Assembly (NCBI GenBank): GCA_002418765.1
Contig: DIET01000046.1
Span: 1-64,000, forward strand
Length of the DNA: 64,000 bases
Direction: 5' to 3'
Source of the DNA: Peptococcaceae bacterium UBA5767
Lineage (GTDB): Bacteria > Bacillota > TC1 > UBA5767
The position numbers and the translations under genes were made by a program. This document shows positions 34,804 to 44,156 of this stretch, piece by piece; position 1 is the first letter of the stretch; every line of letters starts with the position of its first letter. The notes beneath the pieces were generated by a model. It was not told where the DNA came from, did no database searches, and worked only from the letters and a program-made list of their open reading frames with translations.

Positions 34804-35491
34804 AAGATCCTATTAACTTTCTAAGCTTCTCGATATCTTCTTGATAAAAAGATATTTTACCGCTTTCTGGATACTGAGCACATTGCATGGCTCCCAACAC
34901 TTCTACTTTTCTATCCAACATGCTCTGCATATATTCTACTAAAAATTCAGACCCCTTTTCAAGTAATTTAGGGCCGATTTGCAGATTTTGCCAATTGGCC
35001 TCTTGATGCGTGTCACCATGCCGCGCCGATATAATAAGATATAAGCGATTATCTTCTCTTATAAGTGTCTCATCATCAATCAAAAAACCAAGTTCGAACA
35101 AGGTTTTTCTCACTCTATCTGGGGAATTTTGAGGTTGCAATACCAGTTGCTGAGCCATTTTCGCTTTATCAGCATTTTCATTTATGATTCGACTTATCGT
35201 TTGCCCTCCCATGCCAGCAATAACGATACTCTCTATCTCAGATTCTGCAATAGGATGCAGACCGTCCCCCCAACGAACCTCTAGCTGATCAACGTATTCA
35301 CTTTGGTTTATATTCTTTTTTGCAGACTCATAAGGGCCATCATGCAATTCTATAGCGATACCCTTTTTAAAAACATCACGTTCCAAAAGATAAAGCAAGA
35401 GATAAGCATGATCTGCACCGATATCAATAATGGTTTCACCAGGCAAAAGAAAAGAAGCAACCGTTTCCAATCTTTTACTAATTTTCTGCAT
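34772..35491 (-). CDS. trmK: tRNA (adenine-22 N1)-methyltransferase TrmK
   Basis: Methylates A22 in the D arm of certain tRNAs with SAM. The conserved start is MQKISKRLETVASFLLPG. The SAM motif is IIDIGADHAYLLLYLLE, the catalytic-loop region is IVIAGMGGQTISRII, and LVLQPQNSPDRVRKTL follows. An open frame continues upstream through the tRNA genes to 35686, but the ATG at 35491 has GGAGG ten bases before it and gives the family start. 239 residues. It lies directly behind three tRNA genes. Confidence 0.94.
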   Translation of the reverse strand: MQKISKRLETVASFLLPGETIIDIGADHAYLLLYLLERDVFKKGIAIELHDGPYESAKKNINQSEYVDQLEVRWGDGLHPIAESEIESIVIAGMGGQTISRIINENADKAKMAQQLVLQPQNSPDRVRKTLFELGFLIDDETLIREDNRLYLIISARHGDTHQEANWQNLQIGPKLLEKGSEFLVEYMQSMLDRKVEVLGAMQCAQYPESGKISFYQEDIEKLRKLIGSYEMQRNHHSH

Positions 35492-35517
35492 ATTCCATAT
35501 CCTCCATGATATAAAAA

Positions 35518-35539
35518 AACCCCGTTCGAAAACGGGGTT
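35518..35539 (-). terminator. Terminator of the tRNA array
   Basis: On the minus strand AACCCCGTT-TTCG-AACGGGGTT is followed by a T run (35512-35519). It starts at the last base of the tRNA-Val CCA end and sits between the tRNAs and trmK, so trmK may depend on read-through or a separate start. Confidence 0.88.
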
Positions 35540-35614
35540 GGTGGGCGATGACGGGATCGAACCGCCGACATCTTGCTTGTAAGGCAAGCGCTCTCCCAGC
35601 TGAGCTAATCGCCC
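35539..35614 (-). tRNA. tRNA-Val (anticodon TAC), CCA encoded
   Basis: The minus strand folds into a full cloverleaf: acceptor GGGCGAT with ATCGCCC, anticodon stem CTTGC/GCAAG with loop CTTACAA giving TAC, T arm GGCGGTTCGATCCCGTC. ACCA is encoded at the 3' end. 76 bases including CCA. Confidence 0.96.
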
Positions 35615-35617
35615 GAA

Positions 35618-35692
35618 TGGTGACCCGTAGGGGAATCGAACCCCTGATACCGCCGTGAAAGGGCGATGTCTTAACCGCTTGACCAACGGGCC
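35618..35692 (-). tRNA. tRNA-Glu (anticodon TTC), CCA encoded
   Basis: Acceptor GGCCCGT pairs with ACGGGTC (one G-T pair). The anticodon loop CTTTCAC gives TTC, and the T arm contains GGGGTTCGATTCCCC. Encoded ACCA end. It is separated from the Val gene by three bases. Confidence 0.96.
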
Positions 35693-35704
35693 AAAATAAA
35701 CATG

Positions 35705-35781
35705 TGGTCGGGGCAGAGGGATTCGAACCCCCGACCCCCTGGTCCCAAACCAGGTGCGCTACCAAACTGCGCTATGCCCCG
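35705..35781 (-). tRNA. tRNA-Pro (anticodon TGG), CCA encoded
   Basis: Acceptor CGGGGCA with TGCCCCG, anticodon stem CCTGG/CCAGG with loop TTTGGGA giving TGG, T arm GGGGGTTCGAATCCCTC and an encoded CCA. First gene of the Pro-Glu-Val array. Confidence 0.96.
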
Positions 35782-35793
35782 ACGACAAGACTT

Positions 35794-35822
35794 ATTATAT
35801 GGTCAACAACCATCAATGTCAA
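35794..35822 (-). promoter_or_regulatory. Consensus promoter of the tRNA array
   Basis: The minus strand has a perfect TTGACA (35817-35822), a 17-base spacer and a perfect TATAAT (35794-35799). Transcription should start near 35787, only about six bases before the first base of tRNA-Pro. The promoter lies just after the miaA stop. Confidence 0.92.
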
Positions 35823-35831
35823 TAAGCATTT

Positions 35832-36779
35832 TTATTTTCTAAAAAATTGCTGTATCTCTTTTTCTATGACCTTAATGGCCTGTTGCTCTTCCCATGGTGT
35901 TTCCACCGAAAGCCACTGTATTCGCGCATCAGCCTTAAACCAAGTATATTGTCTTTTCGCATAACGCCTGGTATCGCGTTTCATAAGCCGAATGGCTTCA
36001 TCCAAAGGCACTTCATGCTGCAAATACAAAAGCATGTGTCTGTATCCCAATGTCTGCATGACCTTGTGTGTGGAATCCACTCCATTTTGCAATAAATACT
36101 TTACCTCTTCCAACAAGCCATCTTGCATCATCCTGTCAACACGTTTTTCAATCCTGCTGTACAAAACAGATCGCTCCAGCATCAACCCAAACATCAAAGG
36201 GGCATAATGCGGAACCAACAATCCTGACCGAAGTGATTGCCCTACCTCTTCCTCACTTCGCTCCAGAGCGCGCAGAATCCTGCGTACGTTGTGAGGATGA
36301 ATCTTTTGTGATGTAATGGGGTCCTTCTCTTGTAGCAAGAAATAGAGCGCCTCTGGACCGTGTTCTTCCAAATAGAATTGATATTTACTTTTGATTAGAC
36401 TGGTTTTTTCTGGTATCTGTTTAGAAAAACAGTATTCATCAATGACACTTCGTAGGTAAAGACCCGTGCCACCACAAATCAGAGGAATCTGATGGCGGGC
36501 CGATAGATTATCGATGACCCTACGGGCATCTTGCTGATAATCATATACTGAATAATCATCCTGAGGCTCATAGACATCCAGCATGTGATGAGGCACACGA
36601 TATCCTGTCGAAGAAACCATTTCCGCTTCTTTAATTTTTCCTGACCCTATGTCTACATGGCGATACACCTGTACCGAATCACAAGAGATAATCTCTGCAT
36701 GAACAAGGGAGGCCACCTCCACAGCAATACGGCTTTTCCCTGATGCAGTTGGCCCTACGATGGCAACACATTTTCGCAT
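35832..36779 (-). CDS. miaA: tRNA dimethylallyltransferase MiaA
   Basis: Transfers the dimethylallyl group to A37 of tRNAs reading codons that begin with U. The 315 residues show the P-loop VAIVGPTASGKSRIAVEVAS, the substrate region ISCDSVQVYRHVDIGSGK, HHMLDVYEPQDDYSVYDYQ, CGGTGLYLRSVI, and the C-terminal RDTRRYAKRQYTWFK. It follows mutL by 7 bases in the mutS-mutL-miaA arrangement; MiaB, which completes the ms2i6A modification, is encoded upstream in the same group. Confidence 0.97.
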   Translation of the reverse strand: MRKCVAIVGPTASGKSRIAVEVASLVHAEIISCDSVQVYRHVDIGSGKIKEAEMVSSTGYRVPHHMLDVYEPQDDYSVYDYQQDARRVIDNLSARHQIPLICGGTGLYLRSVIDEYCFSKQIPEKTSLIKSKYQFYLEEHGPEALYFLLQEKDPITSQKIHPHNVRRILRALERSEEEVGQSLRSGLLVPHYAPLMFGLMLERSVLYSRIEKRVDRMMQDGLLEEVKYLLQNGVDSTHKVMQTLGYRHMLLYLQHEVPLDEAIRLMKRDTRRYAKRQYTWFKADARIQWLSVETPWEEQQAIKVIEKEIQQFFRK

Positions 36780-36786
36780 AAATACC

Positions 36787-38625
36787 TCACTGATCTCGTA
36801 AAAAGAATTTCTCCAGTTCCTTTTTTCCCAAACGGATTATGGTGGGTCGACCATGAGGACAAGTATAGGGATCCTCACATTCACCCAAAGACTGTAACAA
36901 GCGGATAATGGTATCATTATGAAGATCATCTCCACCTCTTATGGCTCCATGACAAGCGGCAAGCTCCAGCATTTTTTCTTTGATACTCTCTTGGTTTTCA
37001 TCAAGAGCAACCAATAATTCCTCCAAAAGCACCGCATAATCTTGTCCTATCAACCCCACTGGAACCCCACGTAAAAGATATTCGTTGTCCCCAAAGAGTT
37101 CTACCACAATGCCCAGTCTGTTCAGATCATTAATGTATTCCACAAGCTTGGTTTTTTGTACATAAGACAGCGCCAGAACTACTGGTTCCAGCAAAAACTG
37201 GGACTTCAATGTCTCTTGCTGATATTCCACGCGAAGCTCTTCATAGCGAATTCGTTCATGCGCAGCATGTTGATCCAGAATATAGAGATCATCCTCTTTT
37301 TTTAATACAGCATAGGTTCTGGAAATCACAGTAAGGACTTCATAGCCAATAAAGATTTCCTGTTTTGTACTCACTGGTATCGTATCATGCTGCCCAGCCT
37401 CATACGAAGCAGAAGGTTCTTCTTGTAGATAAACAGGCTTTGCAGACACATCGACGCTTTTTTCTCTATGGAATTGATGCAGCAAGAAAGTTTCCTGCCT
37501 CCTCCCTATCTCCCTAGGCTGATCGTTCACACTGGTAAATATGGAAGCCGTGTCAATCTTCGCTTTCGACCATTCAGATTCCCCGAGCATAGAATTGATA
37601 TGACCCTGGTTCTTTTGCGGTAATGCACGAATTTCACTTTGATCCATCAATGCCTTTTCAACACTTTTGACCAATTCTTTGCGGATCGTCTCTTCCATGG
37701 AGAATTTCACTTGTATCTTGGACGGATGAATATTGACATCGATGGCAGCCGGATTCATTTCAATGTGCAAAACACCCATTGGGTATTTGCGAATGGGTAT
37801 TCTATGACGATAAGCTTGTTCCAATGCCGCTGAGAGAACCTTGGACTGCACGTAACGCCGGTTGACAAAAAAGATCTCAAAATCTTTACTGGCTCTGTAC
37901 AGATAAGGTGGTGCAATCAGGCCATGGATACGATAATAATCTGTTTCTTCTTGTATGTTGATTAATTTCTCAGACAAAATACCTGGAAAAACATATGCCA
38001 ACGTTTCACGCAAATCACCTGTTCCTCTTGTTCGGAATAGCGTCTTCCCATCAGCAATCAATGAAAATGCAATCGTGGTGTGGGAAAGAGCGAGTTTTTG
38101 AACATAATCCACAATCACTGACTTTTCCAAATGTTCCGCCTTAAGAAATTTTTTGCGCACAGGTGTGTTAAAAAAGAGATCGCGCACTTCTACTGTCGTG
38201 CCTGGTTTCCTGACTTGCGGTTCTTCTGCAACAATTCTTCCACCTTCAATTGTTATGGCCTGCCCTGAAGGCTGCTCAGCTTGTCTGGAAACCATATGAA
38301 TGCGAGAAACAGCAGCAATACTGGGTAACGCTTCCCCTCTAAAACCCATGGTATTCAACGAATAAAGATCCGAAGTTTGACCAATTTTACTGGTTGCATG
38401 ACGAAGAAAGGCCAGACGCAACTCATCTGATGCAATGCCATTTCCATCATCTTGAACCTCCATACGGCTCAGGCCACCCTTTTCCAAGGTTACATGAATA
38501 GATTTAGCCCCAGCATCAATGGCATTTTCCACCAGTTCCTTCACCACAGACGCAGGTCTTTCCACCACTTCTCCAGCAGCAATCTGATTGGCAATATGGT
38601 CTTCTAATACATGAATATGCGCCAT
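36787..38625 (-). CDS. mutL: DNA mismatch repair protein MutL
   Basis: Links mismatch recognition by MutS to strand cutting. The 612 residues start with the GHKL ATPase domain: QIAAGEVVERPASVVKELVE then NAIDAGAKS, DDGNGIA, and TMGFRGEALPSIAAVS. The C-terminal domain has the endonuclease metal motif DQHAAHERIRYE, the ACHGAIRGGDDL segment, and the end CPHGRPTIIRL. It is therefore a nicking MutL as in organisms without MutH. The start MAHIHVLEDHIA is family-typical. It lies 11 bases after mutS. Confidence 0.97.
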   Translation of the reverse strand: MAHIHVLEDHIANQIAAGEVVERPASVVKELVENAIDAGAKSIHVTLEKGGLSRMEVQDDGNGIASDELRLAFLRHATSKIGQTSDLYSLNTMGFRGEALPSIAAVSRIHMVSRQAEQPSGQAITIEGGRIVAEEPQVRKPGTTVEVRDLFFNTPVRKKFLKAEHLEKSVIVDYVQKLALSHTTIAFSLIADGKTLFRTRGTGDLRETLAYVFPGILSEKLINIQEETDYYRIHGLIAPPYLYRASKDFEIFFVNRRYVQSKVLSAALEQAYRHRIPIRKYPMGVLHIEMNPAAIDVNIHPSKIQVKFSMEETIRKELVKSVEKALMDQSEIRALPQKNQGHINSMLGESEWSKAKIDTASIFTSVNDQPREIGRRQETFLLHQFHREKSVDVSAKPVYLQEEPSASYEAGQHDTIPVSTKQEIFIGYEVLTVISRTYAVLKKEDDLYILDQHAAHERIRYEELRVEYQQETLKSQFLLEPVVLALSYVQKTKLVEYINDLNRLGIVVELFGDNEYLLRGVPVGLIGQDYAVLLEELLVALDENQESIKEKMLELAACHGAIRGGDDLHNDTIIRLLQSLGECEDPYTCPHGRPTIIRLGKKELEKFFLRDQ

Positions 38626-38635
38626 TGTCCTATCC

Positions 38636-41185
38636 TCAATTCCGGCTACGTTCTTTCAACTCAAATAGCAAATCCAGAGCTTGCTTGGGGCTTAAGCTCT
38701 CAGGATCTATCTCGCTCAATAATTCCAAAGCAGCATTGGTCTTTGGAAAACTCATCTGTTCTCCTTGTTGAAAAATGAGGCGTTGTTCACTCTGCAACAA
38801 CTCCTTGAGCTTATCATTGGCCCGATCAATTACGGCTCGTGGAAGACCGGCCATTTGAGCCACATGGATGCCGTATGACTGATCTGTGCCACCAGCAATG
38901 ACCTTGCGCAAAAACAAGACATCCTCTTTTCTCTCCTCCACGGCCATAGACCAGTTGGTAATCCCTTCGTAAATGCCTTCCAGAGCAATAAGCTCATGGT
39001 AATGCGTAGCAAATAAAGTCCTCGCCTGGATCCTATCATGTATGTATTCTGCAATAGCCCAGGCAATCGAAAGTCCATCCACTGTAGACGTCCCTCTACC
39101 AACCTCATCCAGGATAACCAGACTACGCGAACTGGCATGTTTTAAAATCTGTGAAACTTCTTTCATTTCCACCATAAAAGTGGAATCGCCTCTGGCCAAA
39201 TCATCGCTGGCACCAACCCGCGCAAAGATCTTATCTACTATGCCCATCCGCATCGCCTTGGCAGGCACAAAACTGCCTGCCTGGGCCATGATAGCCAAAA
39301 CAGCCACCATCCGAATATAGGTGGATTTTCCTGCCATGTTGGGACCAGTAATAATCACTAGTGTTTCTCTTTCTGGATACAACAAGCAATCGTTGGGAAT
39401 AAAATCTTGGTTCGGAAGAATGGTTTCGACCACAGGATGTCTGCCATCAACAATATCGACAGATACATCTGTTGTCAGTTCAGGTCGTACATATCCTCTC
39501 GCAACAGCCACTTCCGCAAATGAAACGAAGACATCGAGTTGAGACAAATCCCTGGCCAAGGCCTGAATCTCTCTGGTTTTTTCTTTGACACGCAACCGTA
39601 TTTCCACAAACAATTCGTATTCAAGCGCATACAACTTATCCTTGGCACTAAGAATCTTCTCTTCCCATTCTTTTAGCTCTTGGGTGACATAGCGCTCGGA
39701 ATTGGCCAATGTCTGTTTGCGAATATACTCCTTGGGAACCTTGTCCAGCTGCGCTTTGGTGACATCAATATAATAACCGAATACACGGTTGTACCCGATT
39801 TTCAGTGTTTTAATACCCGTCTTTAACCGTTCCTGGCTCTCCATAGACGCCAATATACTGGCTGCTTCCTGGGAAATAATCCGCCATTGATCTACCTCCT
39901 CATGATAGCCAGTGGCAATGATTCCCCCTTCTTTGAGAGCAACTGACGGATCATCTTGAATGGCTGTATCCAAAAGCTGACAAAGCCCATCCAATACGTC
40001 CAAATTCTCTCCATAGACCTGAAAAAGCGCATCCGCCTCAAGCAGCCGGGACTTGATATTTTGGGCTTCCATCAAGCTGCTCTGCATGGCTTTCAAATCT
40101 CTGGCATGGGCTCGCTCATAGGCTACTCTCGTCATAATGCGTTCCAAATCGTAGATTTTCTTTAGTCCCTTGGCCAAATCTCTGCGTAGATATACATCCT
40201 CAATAAGGTGAGCCACATATTCCTGCCGTTCCTGAATTTTTTCCAGTGACAGCAAGGGACGTTGCAACATTTCTCGAAGTCGTCTGGCCCCCATGGATGT
40301 CTTTGTATGATCAAGCACATAAACCAACGATGTTCGCTTGTCGCCTTCTCGAATTGACTGCGTTATTTCCAGATTTCTTCTGGTTCCCATGTCCATCTGT
40401 AAACTGTCTTCCAACGAATAAAGACAAAGAGATGTGAAGTTGTCGGCCAGCATTTTTTGTGTATCTTCTAGATAATACAATAAAATCGCAGCCGCTTTAT
40501 ATGAGCTCTTGTGGTCCCAAAGTGTACGTTCCGTATCACTTAAGTTCTCAACCTTTTTACGATATCCATCCTGGTAAGCGTTTTTCAAAGCCGTTATGAA
40601 AAAACCCATGTGTTCAATATTCTGTCTGGTGCGGTCATCCACGCTATCCATATCCATGACGATCTCAGAAGGATTGATACGGGCCAATTCATCTAGAATC
40701 AAGGAAAGATGTGTCGTACCATTGACCTCAGTGGCCATAAAACTTCCTGTACTGATATCACAATAGGACAAGCCCAGCTGAGAATCTTTATAGCTCAAAC
40801 AGGCCAGATAATTGTTCTCTCCATCAATGAGAGCATTTTCTTCTAAAACTGTTCCCGGCGTTATGATCCGCACCACTTCTCGTTTCACAATGCCCTTCAC
40901 ACTGGCCGGGTCCTCCATCTGTTCACAAATAGCAACTTTATATCCCGCTTGGATGATTTTGTTGATATACCCTGTTGCCGCATGATAAGGAATGCCGCAC
41001 ATCGGCACCTTGAGACCATCGCCACCGCTACGTGCTGTGAGCACAATACCCAGCAAGTCAGAAGCTCGAATGGCATCATCAAAAAACATCTCATAGAAAT
41101 CACCCAAGCGAAAAAAGAGGAATTCATCGTTAAATCGCTCCTTGATTTCTTGGTACTGTCTCAACATGGGTGTGAGTTCTCCCAT
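38636..41185 (-). CDS. mutS: DNA mismatch repair protein MutS
   Basis: Recognises mismatches and small loops. The 849 residues begin with the mismatch-reading domain (LTPMLRQYQEIKERFNDEFL with the FRLGDFYEMF motif that inserts a phenylalanine at the mismatch). They continue through connector, lever and clamp regions to the ATPase: GPNMAGKSTYIRM, LVILDEVGRGTSTVDG, and ATHYHELI. The terminal helix-turn-helix follows. 4 bases separate it from miaB. Full length and complete motifs. Confidence 0.98.
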   Translation of the reverse strand: MGELTPMLRQYQEIKERFNDEFLFFRLGDFYEMFFDDAIRASDLLGIVLTARSGGDGLKVPMCGIPYHAATGYINKIIQAGYKVAICEQMEDPASVKGIVKREVVRIITPGTVLEENALIDGENNYLACLSYKDSQLGLSYCDISTGSFMATEVNGTTHLSLILDELARINPSEIVMDMDSVDDRTRQNIEHMGFFITALKNAYQDGYRKKVENLSDTERTLWDHKSSYKAAAILLYYLEDTQKMLADNFTSLCLYSLEDSLQMDMGTRRNLEITQSIREGDKRTSLVYVLDHTKTSMGARRLREMLQRPLLSLEKIQERQEYVAHLIEDVYLRRDLAKGLKKIYDLERIMTRVAYERAHARDLKAMQSSLMEAQNIKSRLLEADALFQVYGENLDVLDGLCQLLDTAIQDDPSVALKEGGIIATGYHEEVDQWRIISQEAASILASMESQERLKTGIKTLKIGYNRVFGYYIDVTKAQLDKVPKEYIRKQTLANSERYVTQELKEWEEKILSAKDKLYALEYELFVEIRLRVKEKTREIQALARDLSQLDVFVSFAEVAVARGYVRPELTTDVSVDIVDGRHPVVETILPNQDFIPNDCLLYPERETLVIITGPNMAGKSTYIRMVAVLAIMAQAGSFVPAKAMRMGIVDKIFARVGASDDLARGDSTFMVEMKEVSQILKHASSRSLVILDEVGRGTSTVDGLSIAWAIAEYIHDRIQARTLFATHYHELIALEGIYEGITNWSMAVEERKEDVLFLRKVIAGGTDQSYGIHVAQMAGLPRAVIDRANDKLKELLQSEQRLIFQQGEQMSFPKTNAALELLSEIDPESLSPKQALDLLFELKERSRN

Positions 41186-41189
41186 CGCC

Positions 41190-42506
41190 TTATCCTCGTT
41201 TCATTTCCCCCCACAGACTCCATGTTTTGGCGTCTGTGATGTTTACCTGGACCAACTGATGAATATGATGCTCTGCACCATAGAAATTGACTACCTTCCC
41301 ACCACGAGTCCGGCCCGTGAGCACTTGGTCATTATTTTTGCTCTTTCCTTCTACCAGAATTTCCACTTCGCTGCCCAATAATGCCTTGTTTTTTTCTAAC
41401 GAAATTTGATTCTGCAACGTCAATAACTGATTAAAACGCTCCATCTTAACTTCCTGCGGTACTTCATCTGCCATCCGTGCCGCTGGGGTTCCCTCTCGGG
41501 GTGAATACAAAAACGTATAAATCAAATCATACCTGACCTGTCTAACAACATCCATCGTATGTGTAAAATCTTCTTTTGTTTCCCCGGGAAAACCAACAAT
41601 AATATCGGTCGTCAAGGTGGGATTGTTAAATGTCTGCTTGATTTTTGCCAGGGTTCCTAAATACCCTTCTTTGGTGTAACCTCGATGCATCTTCTTAATA
41701 ATACGGTCACTCCCTGATTGCAAAGGGAGATGAAACTGCTCACAAACATTGGGTAATGTAGCCATGGTCTCAATCAATGAATCCGAAAAATCCCTGGGAT
41801 GAGATGTCATGTATCGAAGCCGATAACGCCCTAAACCATCCAAGGCCCGCAACAAATTTTCAAAATCGGGTTTTCCCGACAAATCTTTCCCATAAGAATT
41901 TACATTTTGCCCCAAAAGCATAATATCTCGATAGCCTTGCTGTAAAAGAGTGCTCACCTCATCGATGATATCAGGCATTGCCCGGCTTCTCTCTCGACCT
42001 CGAACATAGGGTACGATACAATAGGTACAGAAATTATTGCACCCATAAATAATATTGACATACGCTTTTATGGTATTGGCTCTGGTGGCAGGCAACGATT
42101 CCACTACACCTTGATGGTCATCCCAAACTTCCATAATGGCCTGCTTTTTAGCCTTGACTTGTTCCAATAACGCCGGAAATCGATGTAGATTGTGTGTACC
42201 GAAAATGATATCCACATCCGCAAAGTGACTATGGATATATTTGGCAACCGTTTTTTGTTGCGTCATGCATCCACCCACGGCCAAAATAAAATCAGGGTTA
42301 TCTGCCTTTCGGTTTTTCAATGTCCCAATACGAGTCAAAACCTTGGCTTCTGCTTTTTCTCTTACACAGCAGGTATGCAAAACCACGATATCGGCATCTT
42401 CAGAGACATGCGTTCTTTGATAGCCCATGCTTTCTAGCATGCCTGCTATGTTTTCCGCATCATGCTCGCTCATCTGGCAACCCCAGACCTCAATGTTGTA
42501 TAACAC
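41190..42506 (-). CDS. miaB: tRNA methylthiotransferase MiaB
   Basis: A radical SAM enzyme that adds the 2-methylthio group to i6A37 of tRNA. The N-terminal methylthiotransferase domain contains GCQMSEHDAENI and HTCCVREKAEAKV; the radical SAM cluster motif is GCNNFCTYCIVPYVRGRERS; a TRAM domain ends the protein. The reading frame can start at ATG 42545, but a TATAAT lies at 42550-42555, which would place that codon at the transcript end. GTG 42506, behind GGAAAGGG, is the better start and gives about 438 residues. Confidence 0.95.
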   Translation of the reverse strand: MLYNIEVWGCQMSEHDAENIAGMLESMGYQRTHVSEDADIVVLHTCCVREKAEAKVLTRIGTLKNRKADNPDFILAVGGCMTQQKTVAKYIHSHFADVDIIFGTHNLHRFPALLEQVKAKKQAIMEVWDDHQGVVESLPATRANTIKAYVNIIYGCNNFCTYCIVPYVRGRERSRAMPDIIDEVSTLLQQGYRDIMLLGQNVNSYGKDLSGKPDFENLLRALDGLGRYRLRYMTSHPRDFSDSLIETMATLPNVCEQFHLPLQSGSDRIIKKMHRGYTKEGYLGTLAKIKQTFNNPTLTTDIIVGFPGETKEDFTHTMDVVRQVRYDLIYTFLYSPREGTPAARMADEVPQEVKMERFNQLLTLQNQISLEKNKALLGSEVEILVEGKSKNNDQVLTGRTRGGKVVNFYGAEHHIHQLVQVNITDAKTWSLWGEMKRG

Positions 42507-42549
42507 GTCGTTTCCCTTTCCGTTTCCGATTACAATACACTTCATAGCG

Positions 42550-42578
42550 ATTATAGTATAGGTAGAAAAATTTCTAAA
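42550..42578 (-). promoter_or_regulatory. Probable promoter of the miaB-mutS-mutL-miaA group
   Basis: The minus strand has TTTAGA (42573-42578), a 17-base spacer and TATAAT (42550-42555). The hairpin ending guaB lies immediately upstream. The predicted start near 42543 supports initiation of MiaB at the GTG 42506. Confidence 0.65.
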
Positions 42579-42603
42579 GGCTAAAACACATTGTTTTAGC
42601 CTT
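42577..42603 (-). terminator. Terminator after guaB
   Basis: AAGGCTAAAACA and TGTTTTAGCCTT form a perfect 12-pair hairpin with a 3-base loop. On the minus strand it is followed by a T-rich but interrupted tail (TTTAGAAATTTTT). It overlaps the -35 of the next promoter. Confidence 0.75.
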
Positions 42604-42621
42604 CTTCTTCACTCTATTTAC

Positions 42622-44082
42622 TTATTGCTTTCGATAATTGGGGGATTCTTTGGTCACATAAACATCATGCGGATGGCTTTCAATCAGACCTGCTCCCGTG
42701 ATACGAATAAACCTGGAATCTCTCTTCAACGATTCCATGTCCTTGCATCCACAATAACCCATGCCTGCTCGAATACCTCCCACCATCTGATAGAGGGTTT
42801 CGGAAACATCTCCTTTGTAAGCCACGCGGCCTTCAATGCCCTCTGGGACCAGTTTTTTCGAATCTTGTTGAAAATACCGATCTTTGCTGCCACTTTTCAT
42901 AGCAGCTATGGACCCCATTCCCCGATAGGATTTAAAACTGCGTCCCTGGTATATTTCGATTTCTCCGGGACTTTCCTCAGTTCCTGCCAACATACTGCCC
43001 AACATGACTGTCGAAGCTCCCGCTGCCAACGCTTTCACAATATCACCAGAATACTTTATGCCGCCATCCGCGATCACAGGAACATTGTATTTGGCTGCTT
43101 CTTTGGCACAATCATAAACAGCTGTGATCTGAGGCACGCCAATGCCTGCAACAACCCTGGTGGTACAGATAGATCCAGGCCCTATGCCTACTTTAACGGC
43201 ATCCGCACCTGCTTTGATCAAGTCCCGGGTACCCTCAGCTGTGGCGACATTCCCAGCAATCAACTGAATCTCCGGATACTTCTGTTTCAACGATGCTACC
43301 AATTCCAGAACACCTTTGGAATGACCGTGTGCCGAGTCAAGTACAATTACATCAATATCAGCTTTTACGAGTGCCTTGACTCTATCTAGGACATCACTGG
43401 CAATACCCACTGCAGCACCTACGCGCAGACGTCCACGCTCGTCCTTGGCAGAATTTGGATATTTGATGGCTTTCTCAATATCCTTGGTGGTAATAAGGCC
43501 ACGAAGGACCATGCCCTCATCCACCAAGGGCAATTTCTCAATTTTATATCGTTCAAGAATCTTTTTTGCCTGTTCCAAATCGGTGCCCACTGAGGCCGTT
43601 ACCAGATTTTTTGATGTCATGGCATCTTTGACCAAGGTCTGATAATCTTCTACAAATCGCATATCCCTGTTCGTAAGGATACCGACCAATCGCTCTTCTT
43701 GATCAACTACCGGTACGCCGGATATCCGATACTTGGACATCAGATCCTCTGCACGTTGCAACGTATCCTCTGGATGGACATAAATAGGATGCGTAATGAC
43801 ACCATTTTCTGAGCGCTTCACAATATCCACCATGGTGGCCTGTTCCTCTATGGACATATTTTTATGTATAACACCCAATCCACCCTCACGAGCCATGGCA
43901 ATGGCCATCCTTGCTTCTGTCACCGTATCCATGCCGGCAGAAACAATCGGCATATTCAGTTGAATGGTTTTGGTTAAAATCGTTTTGACATCCACTTCAT
44001 TGGGGAGCACATCCGATTTCCCCGGCACCAACAATACATCATCAAATGTCAGTCCTTCCTTGGCAAATTTTCCATCAAACAT
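42622..44082 (-). CDS. guaB: IMP dehydrogenase
   Basis: Oxidises IMP to XMP, the committed step to GTP. The conserved start is MFDGKFAKEGLTFDDVLLVP at ATG 44082, behind GGAGGAG; a longer frame to 44124 lacks support. About 486 residues. Two CBS motifs (about 95-205) interrupt the barrel, ending at LPLVDEGMVLRGLITTKDIE. The catalytic cysteine loop is GIGPGSICTTRVVAGIGVPQ, with ADGGIKYSGDIVKALAAGA and the flap RGMGSIAAMKSGSKDRYF. It is flanked by its own promoter and terminator, so it is monocistronic. Confidence 0.98.
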   Translation of the reverse strand: MFDGKFAKEGLTFDDVLLVPGKSDVLPNEVDVKTILTKTIQLNMPIVSAGMDTVTEARMAIAMAREGGLGVIHKNMSIEEQATMVDIVKRSENGVITHPIYVHPEDTLQRAEDLMSKYRISGVPVVDQEERLVGILTNRDMRFVEDYQTLVKDAMTSKNLVTASVGTDLEQAKKILERYKIEKLPLVDEGMVLRGLITTKDIEKAIKYPNSAKDERGRLRVGAAVGIASDVLDRVKALVKADIDVIVLDSAHGHSKGVLELVASLKQKYPEIQLIAGNVATAEGTRDLIKAGADAVKVGIGPGSICTTRVVAGIGVPQITAVYDCAKEAAKYNVPVIADGGIKYSGDIVKALAAGASTVMLGSMLAGTEESPGEIEIYQGRSFKSYRGMGSIAAMKSGSKDRYFQQDSKKLVPEGIEGRVAYKGDVSETLYQMVGGIRAGMGYCGCKDMESLKRDSRFIRITGAGLIESHPHDVYVTKESPNYRKQ

Positions 44083-44122
44083 TTTTCTCCTCCATACTCT
44101 TTCACGCATTTCGTTTGTTGTC

Positions 44123-44128
44123 ATTATA
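44123..44128 (-). promoter_or_regulatory. Probable -10 element of guaB
   Basis: A perfect TATAAT on the minus strand lies about 40 bases before the guaB start codon. At 17 bases upstream the sequence is only TTTATT, so the -35 is weak. No riboswitch fold is evident in the short leader. Confidence 0.5.
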
Positions 44129-44156
44129 GCAGTTATAGAACCAGGAATAAAAGAAA

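Noticed and set aside
35491..35686. Upstream extension of the trmK frame through the tRNA genes
   Set aside because: The added residues are translations of tRNA-Val and tRNA-Glu. The internal ATG at 35491 has a ribosome site and gives the family N-terminus.
42625..43389. A 254-codon plus-strand open frame
   Set aside because: Antisense to guaB, with no start signals and no recognisable protein features; guaB motifs on the other strand are complete.
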